This document shows positions 1 to 7,800 of a stretch of DNA of 64,000 bases, one piece after another (position 1 is the first letter of the stretch; every line of letters begins with the position of its first letter). Origin of the DNA: JADLHS01 sp964561105 (GTDB taxonomy: Bacteria; Verrucomicrobiota; Verrucomicrobiia; Limisphaerales; JADLHS01); contig CAZLOH010000016.1 in assembly GCA_964561105.1 (NCBI GenBank), positions 26,097 through 90,096 of the forward strand, read 5' to 3'. A program made the translations under genes and the position numbers. Below the pieces are notes generated by a model. The model was not told the DNA's origin and did not search any database. It saw only the letters and a list, made by a program, of their open reading frames with translations.

Positions 1-1
1 G

Positions 2-376
2 ATTGACCCCATTCACTATCTCGTGGTGCCGCGCGTGATCGGGATGACGGTGGGAGCTTTCGCTCTCACGGTTTATTTGATTCTTGGTACGCTGTTGAGC
101 GGTTACCTCTGGGCTTTCCTCCAGGATGTGCCGATCCTGCCGGGAGATTATTTCCGCCAACTGGCCGCGGCGATGAGCGCCACGGATTTTGTCCTGCTCG
201 CGCTCAAAGCGGGCGCGTTCGGTTTCCTCATTGCCATCGTTACCTGTTACCACGGACTGGCGCAACCGCTGCGGCTCGAGGAAGTCTCGCGCGCCACCGT
301 CCGCGCCGTGGCTCAAAGCACCGTTGCTTGCATCCTGCTGGATGCGCTGTTCATCATCGTCTATCTAACGATTTGA
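2..376 (+). CDS. mlaE: MlaE-type ABC permease, C-terminal part (cut by window edge)
   Basis: This is the C-terminal 124 residues of an MlaE/YrbE-family inner-membrane permease, which moves phospholipids between the membranes together with MlaF and MlaD. The visible part opens with IDPIHYLVVPRVIG, a typical MlaE segment, and continues through hydrophobic stretches to a conserved-looking VRAVAQSTVACILLDALF close to the end. The start lies outside the window. The stop TGA shares bases with the ATG of the next gene (ATGA at 375-378 region), so translation is probably coupled. Family assignment is from motif recognition. Confidence 0.85.
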   Translation: MDPIHYLVVPRVIGMTVGAFALTVYLILGTLLSGYLWAFLQDVPILPGDYFRQLAAAMSATDFVLLALKAGAFGFLIAIVTCYHGLAQPLRLEEVSRATVRAVAQSTVACILLDALFIIVYLTI

Positions 377-1149
377 TGAACGCCACTTCCACCCCGCCCG
401 TGGTCGCGCTGGAGATGCGCGCCGTGAATATCGGGTCGCTCACCGAGCCGAACCGGGTCGTGGCCGCCGGCGTGAACTGGACGGTGACGGCGGGGGACTT
501 CTGGGTGGTGGCCGCCCTGCAACATTCGGGCAAGACGGATTTCCTGCTGACCGCCGGTGGAATCCTGTCGCCCGCCGCCGGCGATTATTTTTTTCAGGGA
601 GAACGAATGCCGCTCTTGGCGGAGACACACCTGGCGCACCAGTTAAAACTTGGAATTGTTTTCGACGGCGGCCAGTTGTTGAGTCATTTGACCGTGGCGG
701 AAAACATCGCCCTGCCGCTGCGCTATCATCAGCAGTTGTCCGCGGGAGAAATCGCGGCGCGAGTGAACGAATTGCTGGCGGTCACGGAGTTGACACCCTG
801 GGCCAACAGCACGCCGGGCAACGTGGGGCGGAGCTGGCGGCAGCGTGCCGGGCTGGCGCGCGCGCTGGCGCTGCAACCGGAGGTGCTGCTGCTGGACAGC
901 CCACTCACCGGGCTGGCGGCGCGGCAGGCGGCCTGGTGGCTGCGCTTCCTGGATCAACTGGCGCGCGGGCACGCCAGCTTGGGAGGCCAACCGATGACAC
1001 TCGTGGCCACGGCGGATGATCTGCGGCCGTGGCGCGGGCACGCCGGCCGCGTGGCCTGTCTGGCGGACGGACGATTCGAGGTGTTCCGCGACTGGAAGGC
1101 GGTGGAAGATTCCAACAGCCACAGCGTGCAAGCCTTGTGGCAGGAGTGA
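376..1149 (+). CDS. MlaF-like ABC ATPase subunit with degenerate catalytic motifs
   Basis: By position and fold this is the 257-residue ATPase of the Mla lipid transporter. The P-loop GKT is kept (residues 52-54), but the first Walker A glycine is Ala47, the Q-loop Gln is Asp (IVFDGGQLL, about 94-102), the LSGGQ signature reads NVGRSWRQR (149-157), the Walker B glutamate is Ser175 (LLLDSPLTGL) and the H-loop His is Ala (VATADDL, about 213). The family ATPase normally needs all of these. I infer poor or absent hydrolysis, or a regulatory role; the frame is open and well formed, so it is not simply decayed. The ATG at 376 overlaps the mlaE stop; an upstream ATG at 328 lies inside mlaE and is rejected. 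Confidence 0.8.
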   Translation: MNATSTPPVVALEMRAVNIGSLTEPNRVVAAGVNWTVTAGDFWVVAALQHSGKTDFLLTAGGILSPAAGDYFFQGERMPLLAETHLAHQLKLGIVFDGGQLLSHLTVAENIALPLRYHQQLSAGEIAARVNELLAVTELTPWANSTPGNVGRSWRQRAGLARALALQPEVLLLDSPLTGLAARQAAWWLRFLDQLARGHASLGGQPMTLVATADDLRPWRGHAGRVACLADGRFEVFRDWKAVEDSNSHSVQALWQE

Positions 1150-1230
1150 ACGGCGCATGGTTGACCGCCGAAGCGGTTTTTGAAACCGTGGGCGGGCCGA
1201 AGAGATCGAGAACGACCAAAAGCAAACAAC

Positions 1231-2478
1231 ATGGCCCTGCAAGATTTGACCCCGCAACTGCGCACGCGCCTCAACCGCCTGGAGCGCGCCGTGGGTTGGT
1301 TTGTCCTTGTCGCCCTGGCCTTGATGATCGTGGGTTTTGTGTACTATCTGCGGAACACGGCCCAACGCCGCGGCTGGTTTCTCCAAAAAATCACCTATCA
1401 GACTTGTGTCGCCAGTGGTGCAGGTTTGAAGGTGGGCAATCCGGTCAAACTCATGGGCTTCGATGTCGGCGAAATCACCGCCATCATTCCCAATCAACCC
1501 GACGCGTATTACAACATCACCGTGCGGTTTCAGATCAAGGTCAACCAGGACAATTATCCCGGCTACATCTGGAGCGATTCCAAGGTGAAGGTGAACGCGG
1601 GCGATTTGCTGGGCGGACGCTTTCTGGAGGTCACGAAGGGGACGGCCGGGCTGCCCACCGTCCGCGAGACCACCAACCACACCGTCATCGGCGTATTGCG
1701 GGGAAGGTTTGTTGAAGAACTCCGGAAGGAGCGCATGGCGGAATTGAAGTCGGCGGATCTGGCCGCAGTGGAGAAAGGCCAGCACCCGCAGCGATCGGAC
1801 GACGAATTGCTGGCGCAGGTGTGGGAGGAATTATCCGCCAAGGCGAACGAACATCCCGCGACCTACTACACCAACCTTGGCCCGGAGAACATTTATTTCC
1901 TGACCCCGGTGGAATCGCCCGCCGTGACGGAACGCCTGGAGCGGGTGGTGAATAATGTGGAGCAGGCGCTGCCGAACATTCTGCGCCTGACCAATCGGAT
2001 TGCGTCGGTGCTCGACCACAGCGCGACGTTGGCGTCGAATCTCAATCTCGTGGCGCTGGACGCGCGACCGGCGGCGTCCAATCTCGCCCGCCTGGCCACG
2101 GAATTGCGCGGCCCGGGCGCCCTGGGCCAATGGGCGCTGGGGAGCAACGGGCAACAGAAGCTGGAGGCCACGCTGGCGAACGCCAACACCGTGCTCATTC
2201 ACGCGGACACGAACTTGCTTGCGCTGGCGGAAAGCCTGGCTGCCTCGCTCGACAGCCTTGCCGGCATCACGAGCAACCTGAACGCGCAAGTGCAGGCCAA
2301 CACAAACATCCTCGGCTCCATTTCCCGCGCGGTGATTGATACCGATGAGCTGGTGCAGGGATTAAAGAAACACTGGTTTTTGCGCTCGGCATTTCGCGAC
2401 TCGAAGCAGCAGCCATCACCCGCGCCCGAGACTCCCGTCAGCCCGGTCCTTTCACCCAAAGCGCGCGAGCAGCGGTAG
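1231..2478 (+). CDS. mlaD: MlaD-like MCE-domain protein
   Basis: This 415-residue protein has one N-terminal membrane helix (about residues 22-40, WFVLVALALMIVGFVYYL) followed by an MCE domain (about 55-140, including GLKVGNPVKLMGFDVGEI). The long C-terminal part is rich in helical Asn/Leu/Ala repeats such as LARLATELRG and SLDSLAGITSNLNAQV. MlaD-family proteins form a ring on the periplasmic side of MlaE and bind lipid. The ATG at 1231 is chosen because the longer frame from 1180 adds an unrelated basic leader. It lies 81 bases downstream of the ATPase gene and completes the mlaEFD order. Confidence 0.85.
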   Translation: MALQDLTPQLRTRLNRLERAVGWFVLVALALMIVGFVYYLRNTAQRRGWFLQKITYQTCVASGAGLKVGNPVKLMGFDVGEITAIIPNQPDAYYNITVRFQIKVNQDNYPGYIWSDSKVKVNAGDLLGGRFLEVTKGTAGLPTVRETTNHTVIGVLRGRFVEELRKERMAELKSADLAAVEKGQHPQRSDDELLAQVWEELSAKANEHPATYYTNLGPENIYFLTPVESPAVTERLERVVNNVEQALPNILRLTNRIASVLDHSATLASNLNLVALDARPAASNLARLATELRGPGALGQWALGSNGQQKLEATLANANTVLIHADTNLLALAESLAASLDSLAGITSNLNAQVQANTNILGSISRAVIDTDELVQGLKKHWFLRSAFRDSKQQPSPAPETPVSPVLSPKAREQR

Positions 2479-2493
2479 TCCGCCGGGCGGGCG

Positions 2494-2664
2494 TCACATC
2501 CGCAGCAGAAGAAAGATCAGTCCGGCGGCGCAGAGCAGGAAGAAGCCGACGATGATCCCGTCCACCAGTCCGAAATGGGATTGCTTGGAGTGATTGGCGG
2601 GGAGGAGCGACGGCTTCACGTACTCGCCGTTCTTCCGGCTGACTTTGAATGTGAGCGTGCTCAT
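2494..2664 (-). CDS. small single-pass membrane protein
   Basis: This is a 56-residue protein read against its neighbours. It has a polar, basic N-terminal half (STLTFKVSRKNGEYVKPS) and a C-terminal hydrophobic helix, GIIVGFFLLCAAGLIFLLLR, which suggests a tail-anchored inner-membrane peptide. It sits between mlaD and the acyltransferase gene, with its stop 15 bases from the mlaD stop. No family is recognised. The ATG at 2664 is preferred over an in-frame codon at 2724 because the extra residues look non-coding. Confidence 0.55.
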   Translation of the reverse strand: MSTLTFKVSRKNGEYVKPSLLPANHSKQSHFGLVDGIIVGFFLLCAAGLIFLLLRM

Positions 2665-2886
2665 GCCCGTATCCCAGCACGCTCTGCGCCAGACTCGGTT
2701 GCGGTAAGCTGTGGAGAAAATCAAACGATTCCGGGACAGCCGATACCGTTTCGAGTCCTGAGTTTTGACAAGGCGCTGCGATCCCGTCCCGGGGAAAATC
2801 TTCGCTGCCGGTCACACACTTGTACTTGCGTGCTCCGGCCTCGCCCGCAAACATTCCGCGTGGAAACCAACCGCCTGCCTGGGCGC

Positions 2887-3498
2887 ATGTTTTACCAAGT
2901 CAACACCGCCGGTCAGGGCCTGATGAATTGGCTCTGGCGCGCCGAAGCCCGGCTGCGCGGGGCGGAACTCGGTCGGCGCGTCCTGCTCCGCGGCCGGCCC
3001 TGGCTGCATCGTCACCCCGGTTCCCGCATCGTTCTGGGCGACGACGTTTGTTGCAACAGCGCGTTCCGCAGCAATCCCCTCGGGTGCGCCCACCCCGTCG
3101 TCCTTTGCACCACGCGCCCGGGCGCGGAAATCGTGCTGGGACCGGGCGTGGGATTGAGCGGCGATTCCGTCTGTGCCGCGCTGCGGGTTCACATCGGCGA
3201 AGGAACTTTTGTGGGCGCCGGCGCGATGATTTTTGACAATGACTTCCATGCGCCCGTGGGCGATTGGAATTGGGGCAACGCCGCGCCGGATAATCCCAAA
3301 CCGATCCTCATCGGCCGCGGTGTCTTCATCGGGGCGAACGCGATCATTCTCAAAGGGGTAACCATCGGCGACCGGGCGGTGGTCGGCGCCGGGGCGGTGG
3401 TGACCAAGGATGTGCCGGCTCGTCAGGTCGCAGTTGGCAATCCGGCGCGCGTCGTGCCCGTGAAAACCGCGGACGGCGCAGCGTCGGCGCGGACGTAA
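2887..3498 (+). CDS. left-handed beta-helix acyltransferase
   Basis: This 203-residue protein carries hexapeptide repeats of the LbH acyltransferase superfamily: IGEGTFVGAGAMI (about residue 100) and the C-terminal block ILIGRGVFIGANAIILKGV followed by IGDRAVVGAGAVV and a VPARQVAVGNPARVV tail, which is typical of CysE/WcaF-like O-acetyltransferases. The residues DNDFHAP resemble the catalytic His region of sugar acetyltransferases. It is 7 bases upstream of a GT4 gene, so I infer acetylation of a surface glycan. The start is uncertain: a GTG at 2860 is also possible. Confidence 0.8.
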   Translation: MFYQVNTAGQGLMNWLWRAEARLRGAELGRRVLLRGRPWLHRHPGSRIVLGDDVCCNSAFRSNPLGCAHPVVLCTTRPGAEIVLGPGVGLSGDSVCAALRVHIGEGTFVGAGAMIFDNDFHAPVGDWNWGNAAPDNPKPILIGRGVFIGANAIILKGVTIGDRAVVGAGAVVTKDVPARQVAVGNPARVVPVKTADGAASART

Positions 3499-3505
3499 TC
3501 CCGGT

Positions 3506-4693
3506 GTGCTCATGGCGCTGAAAAACCCACTGACCGTTCTCTGGATTTCGGATTTTCCCATCGAATGGCTGTCGGAAATCCCCGAGGCATTGAGCCGGCT
3601 CCCTCGCCGCCACCCCGCCACCTGGCAGATCGTCTTGCTCGAAGAGTTCGAGAAAAATCCCGCGCTGCGCCTGCATGTGGTGTTGTTCCGGGGGCAGGTG
3701 GCAATGGAATTCAGCTTTGAACGAAACGGCGTGGTGTTTCATGTCTTGAAGGCCCCGGCCCGGATGCGACTGGCGACATTTTTCTGGCTCGACACCTGGA
3801 AACTTCGCCGCGTCTGCCGGGAAATCCGGCCCGACCTCGTTCACGCGTGGGGCAGCGAGAAGGGCGCTTCGCTCATTGCCTCGCGCCTGCGGCCTCCCTA
3901 CGTGATGACCATTCAGGGCTTGTTCGCCTGGTACCGCCAGAAGATTGCCCTGCCGCCGTACGATCGGTTTGTGGAAATGGTCGAACGGATCAGTCTCCGG
4001 CGCGCGCGCGTGGTCACGACGGAATCCACGTTTGCCGTGCAGTTTCTCCGGAAATATTTTCCGCATCCGCAAGTCTTCCAGGCGGAACACGCGCCGAATC
4101 CGGCCTTTCAACGGATGCGCCGCCGCCCGGCCACTGCGCCCATCCAATTCGCGGTGGTCGGCGGTGTCAGTTACCGAAAAGGAACGGATCTGCTGTTCGC
4201 GGCGCTGGATCGCCTCGGATCGGAACTGGATTTCCGACTCCAAATCATCACGGATCCCAACTCGCAGTATCTGGATTCCATTCGCGCCACGATTTCCCCA
4301 AAAGTCTGGGAACGTACCGAGTTCAAACATCATCTGCTCCCGCACGAAGTCGCGACGGAACTGGAGACGGCGACGATGTTGCTCATGCCGACGCGGGCCG
4401 ACACGAGTCCCAACGCCGTGAAGGAAGCCGTGGTGGCGGGCATCCCCGTGGTGGCGTCCGCGATTGGCGGCATCCCGGATTATGTGGCGACCGGCCAGAA
4501 CGGCGTCCTGTTTGAACCCGGGAATCTCGATGAATTTATCCAGGCCATCCGCACCGCTTGCGCGCATCCGTTGTTCAGCCGGGGGCAGGTGGCGCCGGAC
4601 ACCCTGGTGGCCCAACGCGAATATCTTTCACCCGGATTGATGGCCCGGAAATTTCTCGCCGCCTACGAAGCCGCGCTCAGGGTCGGCCGGTGA
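3506..4693 (+). CDS. GT4-family glycosyltransferase
   Basis: This is a 395-residue GT-B fold glycosyltransferase. The C-terminal donor-binding half shows VVGGVSYRKGTDLLFAALD, then PTRADTSPNAVKEAVVAGIP with the E-x7-E type motif, then VASAIGGIPDYVATGQNGVL; all are typical of GT4. The N-terminal half has the acceptor-domain element DLVHAWGSEKGASLIASRL. The substrate cannot be told from sequence; the adjacent acyltransferase suggests an exopolysaccharide or lipopolysaccharide role. The start is GTG 3506 or ATG 3512. Only 7 bases separate it from the preceding gene. Confidence 0.85.
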   Translation: MLMALKNPLTVLWISDFPIEWLSEIPEALSRLPRRHPATWQIVLLEEFEKNPALRLHVVLFRGQVAMEFSFERNGVVFHVLKAPARMRLATFFWLDTWKLRRVCREIRPDLVHAWGSEKGASLIASRLRPPYVMTIQGLFAWYRQKIALPPYDRFVEMVERISLRRARVVTTESTFAVQFLRKYFPHPQVFQAEHAPNPAFQRMRRRPATAPIQFAVVGGVSYRKGTDLLFAALDRLGSELDFRLQIITDPNSQYLDSIRATISPKVWERTEFKHHLLPHEVATELETATMLLMPTRADTSPNAVKEAVVAGIPVVASAIGGIPDYVATGQNGVLFEPGNLDEFIQAIRTACAHPLFSRGQVAPDTLVAQREYLSPGLMARKFLAAYEAALRVGR

Positions 4694-4739
4694 TTCGCGC
4701 CCCCGCGCAGGCACAGGCAATAAGCGCACCACCCCGCCA

Positions 4740-5725
4740 TCACGGCAACGAGAAGTAATCCGCGCTCTGATAATTCCCGTCCACCTGCCGGGCGATTTGC
4801 CCCAGCACGTCGTTGACGAGTGTGCTCGCGCCAAAACGAAACCGGTCCGGCGTGAGCCAGTCGTCGCCGAGTGTTTCCTTCACCATCACGAGATAGGCGA
4901 GCGCCTGTTTCGCGGTGCGAATGCCGCCGGCGGGCTTCATGCCGACGCGGCGGCCGGTGGCAAAAAATAATCGCGGATGGCCTCCAGCATCACGAGCGTG
5001 ACGGGCAGGGTCGCCGCGGGATTCACTTTGCCGGTGCTGGTCTTGATGAAATCGCCGCCGGCCCGCATGGCGATTTCGCTGGCGAGCCGGACGTTGTCGT
5101 AGGTGACAAGCTCGCCGGTTTCAAGAATCACCTTCAAATGCGCCGCACCGCAGGCTTCCTTGGTCGCCGCAATTTCATCGAAGACTTTCGCATGGTTGCC
5201 GGCGAGGAAAGCGCCGCGATCAATGACCATGTCAATTTCGTCCGCGCCGTCGGCCACGGTGCGGCGGACTTCTTCGAGTTTGGTCTTAAGCGGATACTGT
5301 CCGCTGGGAAAGCCGGTGGCGACGGCGGCGACTTTGGGGATGGGATTTTGGTGGAGTGAGGCTCCTGACGAGCCGGCTCGCGAGGACGCTCGCCCCACCG
5401 GCTCCCCGAGAAACTTGCGCGCGTATTTCACCAAGTTCGGATAGACACACACGGCGGCGCACGAAGGAACGGCGTATTTCGGGTCGGCGGGTTGGAGCGC
5501 TTTGTGGCACAGATAGGCGATCTTGCCGGGCGTATCCTTGCCTTCGAGCGTGGTGAGGTCGCACATGCTGACGGCCATTTTGAGGCCGGCCAGCTTGGCG
5601 CTGGACTTGAGGCTGCGTCTGGCAAACGCGGCGGCGCGTTCCTCGACCATGACCTGGTCCACGGTCGGTACGGATGCGCGCGGCGCGGAGCGCGCGGCGG
5701 AAACAGTGGGTGCGAGGGTTTTCAT
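4740..5725 (-). pseudogene. deoC: deoxyribose-phosphate aldolase, frameshifted
   Basis: DeoC cleaves 2-deoxyribose-5-phosphate to acetaldehyde and glyceraldehyde-3-phosphate. From ATG 5725 the frame carries the DeoC core, with EIDMVIDRGAFLAG and the Schiff-base lysine motif GGDFIKTSTGK, but reaches a stop at 4937. The rest of the family, starting near KPAGGIRTAKQAL with the second catalytic lysine, is in the next frame down to 4740. The break falls in a run of six T on the coding strand (A at 4962-4967); a seventh T would restore RDYFFATGRRVGMKPAGG. It may therefore be an assembly error. A 50-base palindrome (5350-5399) is inserted in frame. It lies 62 bases after the efflux permease gene. 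Confidence 0.85.
5350..5399. repeat. 50-bp imperfect palindrome inside deoC
   Basis: The two halves are near-perfect inverted copies centred on GAGCCGGCTC. It adds roughly 17-20 residues (GRASSRAGSSGASLHQ) between the VYPNLVKYARKFLG and IPKVAAVATGFP blocks of the aldolase, a place where other DeoC proteins have a short loop. The half-unit GGTGG-GAGG-CT-C-GACGAGCCG also occurs as an inverted pair at 33011-33036 and 33672-33697, so this is an interspersed element. Confidence 0.75.
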
Positions 5726-5787
5726 GATCCGGCGAAAATCTGCGGGCGGGGCGAAGCCGAGTCAATGCGGTTTCAGCTACTGCCGGG

Positions 5788-7122
5788 TTACTCGTGTCGC
5801 AACGCTTCCACGGGATCCATCCGGGCCGCGCGGAGGGCGGGGTAAATGCCGAACACAATCCCCACCAGCGCCGAGATGGTGAACGCCACCAGCGGCGACC
5901 AGAAGGTGATGATGGTCCTCATGCCGGCGGTGTAGGAAACGACGAACGGAATGATGACGCCCAACGTCACGCCCAGGACGCCGCCGGCGCCGGACAGGAT
6001 CACGGTTTCCACCAGAAACTGAACGACGATGTCGCGGCGGCGGGCGCCCAGCGCCCGGCGGATGCCGATTTCGCGCGTCCGCTCGGTCACACTGGCCAGC
6101 ATGATGTTCATGATGCCGATGCCGCCCACCAGCAGCGAGATGGCGGCAATGGAGCCGAGGACGATGTTGAAAATCCGTTTCGTCTCCTCGGCGCGCTTGA
6201 GCAGTTCCAGCGGCACGACGATCTCATAATCTTTCTTCGGATGGTTGCGTTCCATCAGCGCGGTGATGGCCGCCGCCACGCGAGTCACGGCCGAAAGGGA
6301 TTCGACCTTCACGGTGATCTCGTGCAATTCGATGCGCTCGGCTTCAAAGCTCCCGGAACGGCGGCGCATCAGCACGTCGCCATAACGCAACCGGGCGGTT
6401 TCCAGCGGAATAAACATGTGAGGCATTCCCGTTTTGCCGGCGTCGGCCGTCGCGGCCTCCTGGTCCGTGAGGGCGGCGGCTTCCATGATGCCGATGACGG
6501 TGTAGTAATTGGCCCCGACCCGGACCTGGCGACCCAGGGGCGAGTCAATGGGAAACAACACCGGCACCATCTCCGCCCCCAGCACACAAACGCTGGTGCG
6601 CGCCGCCATGTCGGCCTCAGTGAAGAACCGCCCTGTGGCCACGCGTTGATTGCGCATCTCGGGATACCAGGGGACGGTGCCGATCACGTCGCAGTCCACC
6701 CGGCGGCTGATGTTCCAGGCGTAATCGCGGATGTTGCGCGCGGGCATCACCACCAGGACTCCGGGAATGGTGGCGCGGATCCGGTTGATGTCCGTGTAAG
6801 TGACGCCGTATTGCAGCACGTAGCTCTGGCTGCCCTTGTCCGTGACCTTTTGTTCCTCGGGTGGTTTGGTGCTGCGCAGGATGATGTTCTGGCTGCCCAG
6901 ACTCTTGATCTTTTCCTGCGCCTCATAACTACCACCTTCGCCAATGGCGAGCATGGCGATGACCGAGCAAACGCCGAAGACAATCCCCAACATCGTCAGC
7001 AACGACCGCAACCGGTGCAGCCAGAGGCTTTTCAAACCGAGTCGGACGGCGCGCTTCAGCCGGCCGACGGAAAGTCCGCGCACCGCGTTCCCCAACTCCG
7101 GGCTGGAATTATCGGCGGACAT
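5788..7122 (-). CDS. MacB/FtsX-type ABC permease
   Basis: This 444-residue permease has the MacB layout: an N-terminal helix (LRSLLTMLGIVFGVCSVIAM, about residues 35-55), a large periplasmic domain, then three C-terminal helices with the FtsX motif IMNIMLASVTERTREIGIRR followed by ALGARRRDI. The end, YPALRAARMDPVEALRHE, is the standard terminus of the family. The ATG at 7122 overlaps the end of the ATPase gene by 14 bases, so the ATPase and permease are separate chains, unlike fused E. coli MacB. It belongs to the 11407-5788 tripartite export operon. Confidence 0.9.
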   Translation of the reverse strand: MSADNSSPELGNAVRGLSVGRLKRAVRLGLKSLWLHRLRSLLTMLGIVFGVCSVIAMLAIGEGGSYEAQEKIKSLGSQNIILRSTKPPEEQKVTDKGSQSYVLQYGVTYTDINRIRATIPGVLVVMPARNIRDYAWNISRRVDCDVIGTVPWYPEMRNQRVATGRFFTEADMAARTSVCVLGAEMVPVLFPIDSPLGRQVRVGANYYTVIGIMEAAALTDQEAATADAGKTGMPHMFIPLETARLRYGDVLMRRRSGSFEAERIELHEITVKVESLSAVTRVAAAITALMERNHPKKDYEIVVPLELLKRAEETKRIFNIVLGSIAAISLLVGGIGIMNIMLASVTERTREIGIRRALGARRRDIVVQFLVETVILSGAGGVLGVTLGVIIPFVVSYTAGMRTIITFWSPLVAFTISALVGIVFGIYPALRAARMDPVEALRHE

Positions 7123-7795
7123 CGCTTTCAATCTCCCCGTCGCGCAGCCGGATGGTGCGGCGGGCCCGCTGACCCACGCCGGGATCGTGCGTGACCAGGA
7201 TGAGCGTCTTGCCCTGCGCGTGGAGTTCATCGAACAAGGCCATGACCTCGGTGCCGGACGCGGAATCGAGATTGCCGGTCGGTTCGTCGGCCAGGATCAC
7301 GAGCGGCTCGTTGACCAGCGCGCGCGCGATGGCGACGCGTTGTTGCTGACCGCCGGACAACTCGAAAGGTTTGTGGTCCAGCCGGTGTTGGAGGCCGACC
7401 CGCGCGGCCATGCGGCGGGCCAGTTCCCGGCTCTGCGCCTCGGGCTTGTCCTGGTAATAGAGCGGGACTTCGATGTTCTCCAGCACGGACAGTTGCTGGA
7501 TCAGATTGTAGGATTGAAACACAAACCCCAGGCGCGCGCCGCGCACGGCGGAAAGCGCATCATCGTCCATCCGGGAAACGTCTTCCGCGCCCAGCCAATA
7601 ATGGCCGGACGTGGGCCGGTCGAGGCAGCCGAGCAGGTTGAGCATCGTGGATTTGCCGCAACCGGACGGGCCCATGATGCTGATGTAATCACCGGCGTGG
7701 ATTTCAAAGCTGACGCCGCGCAACGCCTCGACGGTGACCGGACCCATCCGGTAGGTTTTGCGGACGTTCGCGAAGTGAACAATGGCGTCCGGCAT
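7109..7795 (-). CDS. MacB/LolD-type ABC ATPase
   Basis: This 228-residue ATPase has intact motifs: Walker A GPSGCGKST (about 43-51), signature LSGGQQQR (about 145-152), Walker B VILADEPTGNLD and an H-loop VTHD. It belongs to the LolD/MacB group that powers mechanotransmission through FtsX-like permeases rather than substrate import. The ATG at 7795 follows the adaptor stop after 5 bases, and its own end overlaps the permease start. It makes a useful contrast with the degenerate ATPase at 376-1149. Confidence 0.92.
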   Translation of the reverse strand: MPDAIVHFANVRKTYRMGPVTVEALRGVSFEIHAGDYISIMGPSGCGKSTMLNLLGCLDRPTSGHYWLGAEDVSRMDDDALSAVRGARLGFVFQSYNLIQQLSVLENIEVPLYYQDKPEAQSRELARRMAARVGLQHRLDHKPFELSGGQQQRVAIARALVNEPLVILADEPTGNLDSASGTEVMALFDELHAQGKTLILVTHDPGVGQRARRTIRLRDGEIESDVRR

Positions 7796-7800
7796 GAGAT

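Noticed and set aside
643..1785. Long minus-strand frame opposite mlaF and mlaD
   Set aside because: It is a shadow of the plus-strand operon, with no domain and a composition typical of a reverse frame in high-GC DNA.
5794..7194. Plus-strand frame of 466 codons opposite the MacB-like permease
   Set aside because: It is rich in His, Asp, Gly and Arg as expected for a reverse shadow; the minus-strand permease has clear motifs.
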